From the IMG/VR virus record IMGVR_UViG_3300047477_000206, positions 1 through 32,286 of that record: a stretch of DNA of 32,286 nucleotides. One strand, written 5' to 3'. The position numbers and the translations under genes are program-made. The stretch's first letter is position 1. Each line of letters starts with the position of its first letter. Source of the stretch: a virus. The notes below the pieces were generated by a model that was given only the letters and a program-made list of their open reading frames with translations, was not told the DNA's origin and made no database searches. Below, one piece after another: positions 23,457 through 28,848 of the stretch.

Positions 23457-25748
23457 TTATTTGTATAACTGAAATTGTATTGTGCAGTCATCTCCTGCTG
23501 CAACACCACCAGCAATATTTTGTATAAACTGAACATATATTGTGGCAGCAGATCCGAACATTGCCCAATAATTTGGGTAAGTTTCATCGAAGGTGGGTGC
23601 AGCTACGAAAGGCTTAGTTATACCCACCACAGTAGCTACAGAACCATTTTCTATTTTTGTTATGTTTGAGGCATGTGTAGGGAAGTAGAATATCGAACTA
23701 GAATTAACCCAGAATCTATGATTAAATGACACTGTGTTATTTACCTTGCCATCCACGAACCCATAAGTTCTCTTTGTGTATGTTCCTTCGTTGTCACCTA
23801 TACGCACATTGTAGTGACCATTTACTGCCCATTTCTTTGTTGAGCCAGATATTGAATTTATGTTGTTTACTAAATTTAATATGCGTTGTATAGTTACGTT
23901 ATATGCAACAGCCTCTCCAGTCAGTGTCATTATTGATGCATCAAAATCAATACCTGATGCAGAACCACCTACCCAACTAACATTACAAAATTCCTTGGAT
24001 ACATTAGGCTTAAATGTTGCCTTGCCACCAACGAACACATCGGTTAATCTAAATGCACCACTGCCAGATATTGCGCCATTAGGAATATTTACTTCGTTCC
24101 ATACACCATAAGAACAATTTACAGTTCCTGTGCCACCAATAGTAACATTATTCAAGTTAGACGAAACTATACCAGGAACATTTCCAGTTATTGTGCTATA
24201 TTTTGCTATTAAATCAGCACCAAGAACGTCACCATTGACCGTAACATTTTCTAGTTCGCAATTAACTGTTACACCATCAACTGTTCCATTGTATATCTTT
24301 CCATATTTTGTTATGTTGTCAGTAGCAACCTTGCCACCCATATCCAATATACCTGTAGCATTAGCAGATGCATTCCAAGAACGAACCATTCCATTTGGTG
24401 AATTAAAATATCTGTGATCAATTGTGTTATAGCCAACATCAATACCATAATTAGCAATGATGAAATTTGGTTTGCCACCGTATCCACCACGTAATTTACA
24501 GGAAGCATTAATGTTATTTAATGTTCCTAGACCGCTTGCTTCAACATATGCAGTAATATCAGCACCTGTATGCAATGTAACTGGTGTCTTTAAATATATA
24601 ATTTCGTTAGTATTCACCATGCAATAACTTAATCTATCATTGATGAATGAAGAATCAAGTTCAGCAAATTTCCATGTATCATTGGACTGTGGGAAATTAA
24701 TTGTTCCCCATCCTTCTATATGGTCAACTGTGACGTAACTTCCAGGCATAACATATTGACTTGCTGTATATCCGTTGATTATACTTACAGCACTGAAGGC
24801 GCAAGTTGATTCCCATCTATAACTCTTTCCAGTTTCATTGAAGAAAATGTGAAATGTTGCAGTACCATGACCATATCCACGACAATTTGTGTTATTAAAT
24901 GCAGTAATTGGCACTATTGTATTTTCCCAACCAGTTCCACATATTGTTAACTTGACACTTACACCAGCCAATTTCCCACGAATTTTTGTATATGGATTAT
25001 ATAAATTCCATTTGTACCAGTTAGCCTCAACTGGGTCTAGTGCAGTACCTCGATTAAATATTACATCCTCATCTACATCTAGTGCTGCATATCCATCATA
25101 TGTACCAGATGCTGCATAGTTATATGTTCCACTAGATATATATACAACTTTCCCATTATCATTGGCCCAAGTCTGTACGGCTCTCATCTGGCTATTTACA
25201 TCCGCAATACCAGCTATAACACCGAATACTCTTGCATCTACCTTTTCGCCATTCAATTGCAATAGCCAACGCCCAGTAGGCATCACACCACTCTGAATTA
25301 CGGTACCGCCATTGTCAGTAAGTACACTTGATGCAACATATATATACTCACGTACATAACAATCGCCTACACTATAATATCCCTTGACGGCAACCAATGC
25401 CCCATCGACTGGTTCTAAGGCTCTCAAATCTTCTATGGTATCAACTACTGCATAACTTCCAGTAGATGTTCCTGACCCTGCGTTTGAGGCGAATTCATCA
25501 TATACCTTTACATCGTTACCCATGAAGTCACGTACATGTACAGTCACGGATTCATTAGCGTATATTTGTGGTGTAGTCCAACCAGCACTTGATAAAGTAA
25601 AGGGGTTCGATGCTGGTATAGTAAAATCATTATCCGAAAAAATATCGGCTAGATCAGTAGTTGCATATTTGTACACCAGTAGAGAACCAGCAGCTAGGCG
25701 AACTCCCTCTGCGCTAAAATGGGTCGTTTTTTGATCAAATATCTGCAT
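23457..25748 (-). CDS. Tailspike-like protein with pectate-lyase-type beta-helix (763 aa)
   Basis: The first gene after late element 3, with AAGG before ATG. Residues about 15-85 (LAAGSLLVYKYATTDLADIFSD, then ASNPFTLSSAG...VTVHVRDFMGNDVK) resemble the adaptor domain of the fibre gene and the P22 gp9 head-binding domain. About 155-230 contain the start of a pectate-lyase superfamily fold (DARVFGVIAGIADVNSQMRA...GKVVYISSGTYNY). Then follow regular short repeats (NITKYGKIYNGTVDGVTVNC) of a parallel beta-helix. Such spikes bind or cut surface polysaccharide. The active residues cannot be identified from sequence alone. Together with the fibre, the phage would carry two receptor-binding proteins. 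Confidence 0.8.
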   Translation of the reverse strand: MQIFDQKTTHFSAEGVRLAAGSLLVYKYATTDLADIFSDNDFTIPASNPFTLSSAGWTTPQIYANESVTVHVRDFMGNDVKVYDEFASNAGSGTSTGSYAVVDTIEDLRALEPVDGALVAVKGYYSVGDCYVREYIYVASSVLTDNGGTVIQSGVMPTGRWLLQLNGEKVDARVFGVIAGIADVNSQMRAVQTWANDNGKVVYISSGTYNYAASGTYDGYAALDVDEDVIFNRGTALDPVEANWYKWNLYNPYTKIRGKLAGVSVKLTICGTGWENTIVPITAFNNTNCRGYGHGTATFHIFFNETGKSYRWESTCAFSAVSIINGYTASQYVMPGSYVTVDHIEGWGTINFPQSNDTWKFAELDSSFINDRLSYCMVNTNEIIYLKTPVTLHTGADITAYVEASGLGTLNNINASCKLRGGYGGKPNFIIANYGIDVGYNTIDHRYFNSPNGMVRSWNASANATGILDMGGKVATDNITKYGKIYNGTVDGVTVNCELENVTVNGDVLGADLIAKYSTITGNVPGIVSSNLNNVTIGGTGTVNCSYGVWNEVNIPNGAISGSGAFRLTDVFVGGKATFKPNVSKEFCNVSWVGGSASGIDFDASIMTLTGEAVAYNVTIQRILNLVNNINSISGSTKKWAVNGHYNVRIGDNEGTYTKRTYGFVDGKVNNTVSFNHRFWVNSSSIFYFPTHASNITKIENGSVATVVGITKPFVAAPTFDETYPNYWAMFGSAATIYVQFIQNIAGGVAAGDDCTIQFQLYK

Positions 25749-25773
25749 TTTCTACCTTAAAATTGTCGGGAGT

Positions 25774-25805
25774 GTATAGTTCCCCCTACCAGAATGTTAT
25801 GTGAG
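25774..25805 (-). promoter_or_regulatory. Late promoter-like element, copy 3 (upstream of tailspike)
   Basis: Minus strand: CTCACATAACAT, six bases, AGGGGGAA, CTATAC, then ACTCCCG. It ends 25 bases before the tailspike start codon and directly follows the terminator at 25810-25846, the same arrangement as copy 1. Confidence 0.6.
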
Positions 25806-25809
25806 TACG

Positions 25810-25846
25810 AAAAAACCCAGCGAGCATCACTATGCAGCACTGGGTT
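25810..25846 (-). terminator. Intrinsic terminator downstream of the 114-aa gene
   Basis: Minus strand: AACCCAG (25846-25840) pairs with CTGGGTT (25820-25814); inside it GCAT and ATGC pair around an AGTG loop. A T-run follows (25815-25810). It separates the regulatory genes from the late tailspike operon. Confidence 0.8.
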
Positions 25847-25876
25847 CAAGGAGAACTATGAATGAAAAATCTATCA

Positions 25877-26221
25877 TTACCAATTAATTCTGTTATCTTC
25901 GTTAAGTGCTTGTATCATCTCTTCGTCCGTCATATCATCGCCATCAAGCAAACTAATCTGTTCTTCTGTAGCGGGTACTAACATAAAATCTTCGACAGTG
26001 ACCATAAACTCACTTCCACTACACTCTAGCACAACATATCCAGCACTTTCTTCTATACATCTACCCCAAGCGACTATAGTGCCATCGTCAGGGTCTAGAG
26101 CCGTCCAGTAGCCATCCAAATATTTGTTAGGTACATATACTTGGAAGTTGCTAATGATGGTGTCCAGCATAGCCGAAATGCCTGCATCATAGAGATAATG
26201 ACGGATGACGGTAGAGATCAT
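25877..26221 (-). CDS. Hypothetical acidic 114-aa protein
   Basis: Overlaps the upstream small gene by ATGA. An N-terminal helix (MISTVIRHYLYDAGISAML) is followed by a beta-rich centre (GTIVAWGRCIEESAGYVVLEC) and a very acidic tail (LLDGDDMTDEEMIQALNED). Acidic, DNA-mimic-like tails occur in phage inhibitors of host proteins, but no family is recognised. It shares a transcript with the 56-aa gene and ends at a strong terminator. Confidence 0.6.
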   Translation of the reverse strand: MISTVIRHYLYDAGISAMLDTIISNFQVYVPNKYLDGYWTALDPDDGTIVAWGRCIEESAGYVVLECSGSEFMVTVEDFMLVPATEEQISLLDGDDMTDEEMIQALNEDNRINW

Positions 26222-26388
26222 AGTTTATTTGTTATGTTATCAATGCCATTATCAACGTGCGCTTCGATGTCATCCAGCTTTAGTCGTAGTAAAGTAACTA
26301 ACTCAACCCAAGTCTTACCTTCGATTGGTTCTAATGCATCGTCTTTCCATTGATTAATGAAGTCTTTGTACTCTTTAAATGTTTCCAT
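26218..26388 (-). CDS. 56-aa hypothetical protein
   Basis: Read on the minus strand from ATG at 26388, with AGAGGAT upstream, to TGA overlapping the next ATG. The product (METFKEYKDFINQWKDDALE...LVTLLRLKLDDIEAHVDNG) is small, helical and acidic. It is first after a promoter-like region that carries the 15-bp motif also present upstream of 28499. Function unknown; likely co-transcribed with the 114-aa gene. Confidence 0.6.
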   Translation of the reverse strand: METFKEYKDFINQWKDDALEPIEGKTWVELVTLLRLKLDDIEAHVDNGIDNITNKL

Positions 26389-26407
26389 GTTTAATCCTCT
26401 GTATACT

Positions 26408-26422
26408 AGAAATATATGTTAT
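26408..26422 (-). promoter_or_regulatory. 15-bp motif upstream of the 56-aa gene (copy A)
   Basis: Minus-strand ATAACATATATTTCT, identical at 28518-28532, in both cases 19-20 bases before a start codon. It contains a TATATT that can act as a -10, without a good -35, so an activator or a phage sigma factor may be needed. Confidence 0.5.
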
Positions 26423-26459
26423 TTTTTGCACTCAGATATTTTTATTTTATTATTAAATG

Positions 26460-26491
26460 AAAAAAAGACGAGCAACTAGTTTGCAGCGTCT
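26460..26491 (-). terminator. Intrinsic terminator after rha
   Basis: Minus strand: AGACG (26491-26487) with CGTCT (26470-26466), and GCAA with TTGC inside, separated by a small internal loop; loop ACTAG; followed by seven Ts. It lies 69 bases after the rha stop and before the next promoter region. Confidence 0.8.
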
Positions 26492-26559
26492 TCTCTATAG
26501 ATAGGTTATTCTAACGGCTTACCTACTTGTGTGGATAGGTAGCTTGATTCAAATATAGC

Positions 26560-27417
26560 TTATTTCTTACGAGAAATACGTAGTTTTTCTACGCCATCAT
26601 CAATTTCATCTCTCAATGCCTTATATGTATTGTATAGCCACTCTTTAATGACTAACTTACCCTCGTAATTTCCACTCGCCAGTGTCGATTGATTACAAAA
26701 TATCTTACCTTTTTCAGTAGGTGAGTATTTACCTTTTCTATCATATCTTATCTGGTAACCACGTGAAACTAATATGTTATTAATGTCTGTAGGGCTTATA
26801 TCCTTACCGTATACCTGTGCAATATTGGATGCACTGTATCCCTGTGTACCAATACCTACTAAAGCTGCATGTGTACCATGAAAAGGAGATAACTTCAGGT
26901 CTGGATTTGTTGCCTGTACATCAGTAGCCAAGAAAGAAGGTACAACATGAACGCCTGTATCTTGTTCGATTTTAACCCCGATTTCAAGTGCTTCCTTGCG
27001 TTTATGGCCTTCAGAGTACCCTAGTAGGTCAGCCACTGAACATGCCTTTTCTGTTATATACTGGAATCTATCATGAGCTACTTTCACTGGATCTGAATAT
27101 TCACCTGACTTTTCTTTGTATTCCAACTCTGCCCAGCGGTCGATAATCGATGCTCTAAGAACAACATCATAACCACCAGCGAGTATCAAACATTCTCTTT
27201 TTGGTAGGTTAATGCATCGTTGATCTCTGCCATAAGCATCTTGATAGATCCCCTCAAATTTGGGGAGATCTTCACCTAAGTCAGATATCATCTTTTCGAT
27301 ATCTCTAACTACATGGTCATGGCGTTTACCTGTCAATTTTGCTATTTCCAAGCTACTCATGGTGTCTTTCATGTTTCCTACCATGTGCGCTACATTTTTT
27401 ATCATCAGTTCATTCAT
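26560..27417 (-). CDS. rha: Rha-family phage regulatory protein
   Basis: ATG at 27417 is preceded by TAGGAATAAT; a TTG-initiated extension to 27501 would run through the leader and terminator and is rejected. The 285-aa product has an N-terminal Rha domain (about 20-105: MSSLEIAKLTGKRHDHVVRDIEKM ... RECLILAGGYDVVLRASIIDRWAELE, interrupted by a variable stretch). Its C-terminal domain of the type found in KilA/antirepressor proteins (about 195-270) reads YSASNIAQVYGKDISPTDIN...YSPTEKGK. Rha proteins act as phage regulators, originally linked to inhibition of growth in IHF-minus hosts. It is expressed from its own promoter through an attenuator-like leader. Confidence 0.82.
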   Translation of the reverse strand: MNELMIKNVAHMVGNMKDTMSSLEIAKLTGKRHDHVVRDIEKMISDLGEDLPKFEGIYQDAYGRDQRCINLPKRECLILAGGYDVVLRASIIDRWAELEYKEKSGEYSDPVKVAHDRFQYITEKACSVADLLGYSEGHKRKEALEIGVKIEQDTGVHVVPSFLATDVQATNPDLKLSPFHGTHAALVGIGTQGYSASNIAQVYGKDISPTDINNILVSRGYQIRYDRKGKYSPTEKGKIFCNQSTLASGNYEGKLVIKEWLYNTYKALRDEIDDGVEKLRISRKK

Positions 27418-27508
27418 CTTATTATTCCTAAAAAAAGACCCACCGATTGCCGTCAGTGAGTCCGAGGTGTACACCTCTATGAAAAATGTTGATAACGGCA
27501 ATTATCGT
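27418..27508 (-). promoter_or_regulatory. Structured 5' leader of rha with attenuator-like folding
   Basis: Between the predicted start (near 27508) and the rha start codon three hairpins follow each other on the minus strand. H1 is GATAA-TTGCCG-TTATC (27506-27491). H2 is GAGGT-GTAC-ACCTC (27477-27464, also a perfect 14-bp DNA palindrome). H3 is the terminator (27462-27437). The loop of H1 (TTGCCG) is fully complementary to the loop of H3 (CGGCAA). Alternatively 27502-27493 can pair with 27455-27446 over ten positions and disrupt H3. This is the layout of a transcription attenuator. Confidence 0.55.
27430..27462 (-). terminator. Intrinsic terminator inside the rha leader
   Basis: Minus strand: GACTCACTGA (27462-27453) pairs with TCGGTGGGTC (27446-27437) over ten positions with two G-U wobbles, loop CGGCAA, followed by seven Ts. 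It lies before the rha ribosome binding site, so it would also stop most transcription coming from the sigma-like gene. Confidence 0.85.
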
Positions 27509-27514
27509 ACTTCT

Positions 27515-27543
27515 AATATAGTAAATAAATCAGCGAATGTCAA
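27515..27543 (-). promoter_or_regulatory. Consensus sigma70 promoter for rha
   Basis: Minus strand TTGACA (27543-27538), 17-base spacer, TATATT (27520-27515). It begins five bases after the stop of the sigma-like gene. Predicted start near 27508, about 90 bases before the rha ATG. Confidence 0.85.
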
Positions 27544-27547
27544 GGGT

Positions 27548-28069
27548 CTATTTATACTCCAGCAACAATTGCCTTATCTTCCACACCTGCGTCCTATATT
27601 CCCTCGGAACTTCTGTGCCATCGACAACAAATCTTTTGAAATATGGCACGGCTTGCTTCTCTGCCTTAGATAATTTATTATATATGTCATCGATGTAACT
27701 TAACCAACGTGCAGTCTCTTTATCCTCGGCATCATAAGCCTCGTTCTCGTCCTCGATCATGTCCAGTAGGGTCAATGTATCATCATCATTAGAAACGGGC
27801 TGAGAGAGGCTGGAAACAGGAAATAAATCGGTATCCTGCTTCATACGTGGGACATGCACCAAGTTTGAGTTGTAGGTTAGATAATCTTTTAACCACCCGA
27901 TCAGGGATGTCCTATAATATGTGCTAAAATTGCTGTACTCTGGTTGATAATGCTCTTTACAATGGAGATAACATAAATATGTTTCGGCACGGAGTTCGTC
28001 TATGTTACCACCGAAGTATTTATTGATTACCCATAAGCCCAGTTTTTCTATGTCAGTCCATTCCATCAT
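27548..28069 (-). CDS. Sigma-factor-like protein (sigma70 regions 2-3)
   Basis: ATG at 28069 (or 28066) follows GAGG at 28079-28076. The 173-aa product shows NIDELRAETYLCYLHCKEHYQ then FSTYYRTSLIGWLKDYL (residues 22-64), which matches sigma70 region 2 (DLxxEAYLxLLxAxxxF...FSTYAxxxIRxxIxDYL). It continues with VHVPRMK and SLSQPVSNDDDTLTLLDMIEDEN (like region 3: 'hxIP...LS-D-P--D-D--LxDhIxD'). The C-terminal part (LSKAEKQAVPYF...YRTQVWKIRQLL) is a short, weak region 4. It would bring host RNA polymerase to phage promoters. It overlaps the RusA-like gene by 17 bases. Its likely targets are the three late elements. Confidence 0.7.
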   Translation of the reverse strand: MMEWTDIEKLGLWVINKYFGGNIDELRAETYLCYLHCKEHYQPEYSNFSTYYRTSLIGWLKDYLTYNSNLVHVPRMKQDTDLFPVSSLSQPVSNDDDTLTLLDMIEDENEAYDAEDKETARWLSYIDDIYNKLSKAEKQAVPYFKRFVVDGTEVPREYRTQVWKIRQLLLEYK

Positions 28070-28499
28070 TGATAACCTCAACATCATCTTTAGTCAATTG
28101 AACCCAGCATTCCTCATCTCCACTTTCACTAGGGCCAAGGTATACACAACGTGATTCTACTATATATGCATAACTATCGTCTGGTATTGGCGTAACTTGT
28201 ACAAGGACATCTTCCACCCACTTTAATAACAAAGAAAAATTACTTATATCAAACCGCTTGCTACTCTTACCTTTATAAAATCCAATTGATAATCTATACT
28301 TAGATTCATTAACATGCGGAAATTGATTTCTGCTATATGCTTGATGTATAGTATGTTTTGTAGCATTAAGCCAAGCATGATGTGCATCATTGTATACTTG
28401 CCAACCACCTAATAGATAATTGTTACTTAATTTACGAATTGACTTTCCATGTTGAATTGAATGTGGAATACAAAGTTTTAATAGTAATTTCTGCTTCAT
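28053..28499 (-). CDS. RusA-like Holliday junction resolvase
   Basis: A 148-aa protein, the first minus-strand gene left of the divergent control region. The core RFDISNFSLLLKWVEDVLVQV...IPDDSYAYIVESRCVYL corresponds to the RusA pattern D-x-DN-x-K-x2-D-x-L...-DD-x2-V, with acidic residues D in FDISNF and DD in IPDDSY for metal binding. RusA cuts four-way DNA junctions during replication and recombination, useful before packaging. The usual 'DLDN' is altered to 'DISN', so activity is not certain. An N-terminal extension (about 60 residues) is basic. Confidence 0.6.
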   Translation of the reverse strand: MKQKLLLKLCIPHSIQHGKSIRKLSNNYLLGGWQVYNDAHHAWLNATKHTIHQAYSRNQFPHVNESKYRLSIGFYKGKSSKRFDISNFSLLLKWVEDVLVQVTPIPDDSYAYIVESRCVYLGPSESGDEECWVQLTKDDVEVINDGMD

Positions 28500-28517
28500 G
28501 ATAAATTTCTCTTTATA

Positions 28518-28532
28518 AGAAATATATGTTAT
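28518..28532 (-). promoter_or_regulatory. 15-bp motif upstream of the RusA-like gene (copy B)
   Basis: Minus-strand ATAACATATATTTCT, identical to 26408-26422 and placed 19 bases before the start codon at 28499. A second -10-like TATAAA follows. The palindrome TGTTAC-ATA-GTAACA (28536-28550) lies where a -35 would be. Confidence 0.5.
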
Positions 28533-28589
28533 ATTTGTTACATAGTAACATTTATTTTTGCTCTAATGCAAAAACTAAAATACAAAACA

Positions 28590-28602
28590 CAAATAACTCA
28601 AT
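28590..28602 (+). repeat. 13-bp direct repeat, copy 1
   Basis: CAAATAACTCAAT, repeated exactly at 28692-28704. The two copies flank the nested inverted repeat and are 102 bp apart. Confidence 0.8.
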
Positions 28603-28620
28603 GTTACAAAAATGTAATAG

Positions 28621-28685
28621 TTCAACATCAAAAGTCCCTTTTTAACTATATAGACTATAGTTATTACCGACCTTTTGATGTTGAA
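28621..28685. repeat. Nested inverted repeat (65 bp)
   Basis: Outer arms of 14 bp are perfect (28621-28634 and 28672-28685); allowing one bulged C, GTC/GAC extend the pairing inward. The inner arms TAACTATA (28643-28650) and TATAGTTA (28656-28663) are also perfect, with loop TAGAC. No T-run follows, so it is not a terminator. Confidence 0.9.
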
Positions 28686-28691
28686 TATACT

Positions 28692-28704
28692 CAAATAACT
28701 CAAT
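28692..28704 (+). repeat. 13-bp direct repeat, copy 2
   Basis: CAAATAACTCAAT, identical to 28590-28602; iteron-like position on the right side of the nested inverted repeat. Confidence 0.8.
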
Positions 28705-28805
28705 TATAACATCTATAATTATATCATAACTAGGGATATTTAAATAGGAAAGTCAAAAATAAAAATTATTTTGTAATAAAAGTAAATAAATATGTTTTTT
28801 TGTAA

Positions 28806-28820
28806 AAAAAGATGTATATT
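28806..28820 (+). promoter_or_regulatory. Promoter -10 region of the primase-helicase gene
   Basis: AAAAAGATGTATATT, with TATATT at 28815-28820, predicted start near 28827 and ATG at 28849. No good -35 hexamer is seen 16-18 bases upstream. The same 15 bases recur at 32267-32281. Confidence 0.55.
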
Positions 28821-28848
28821 ATGTTATATACAACAAAAGGTAAAAAAG

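Larger units (their letters stand above)
28536..28720. other. Repeat-rich divergent non-coding region: candidate origin and control region
   Basis: The 349 bases between the divergent genes (28500-28848) hold no credible gene, but several repeats. These are TGTTAC-3-GTAACA (28536-28550), TTTTTGC-6-GCAAAAA (28555-28574) and TGTTAC with a weaker partner (28602-28619). A 14-bp inverted repeat TTCAACATCAAAAG/CTTTTGATGTTGAA (28621-28634, 28672-28685) encloses TAACTATA-5-TATAGTTA (28643-28663). AATTATA-5-TATAATT lies at 28702-28720. The 13-bp direct repeat CAAATAACTCAAT occurs at 28590-28602 and 28692-28704. The adjacent gene is the replicative primase-helicase, so an origin and/or operator cluster is likely. 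Confidence 0.6.

Noticed and set aside
11834-25805. The three late elements as remnants of a CRISPR array or transposon ends
   Set aside because: They are kilobases apart, in the same orientation, lack spacers or terminal inverted repeats and target duplications, and each lies in a fixed position upstream of a gene.
27418-27501. TTG-initiated extension of rha or a leader peptide from 27501
   Set aside because: No ribosome binding site precedes the TTG, and the frame runs through the terminator; the Rha domain begins only after ATG 27417.
28621-28685. Nested inverted repeat as an intrinsic terminator or as a phage attachment site
   Set aside because: There is no T-run on either strand after the arms, and no integrase gene is present in the window.
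28792-28848. N-terminal 19-codon extension of the primase-helicase from ATG 28792
   Set aside because: It starts upstream of the predicted transcription start near 28827 and lacks a ribosome binding site; ATG 28849 has one.
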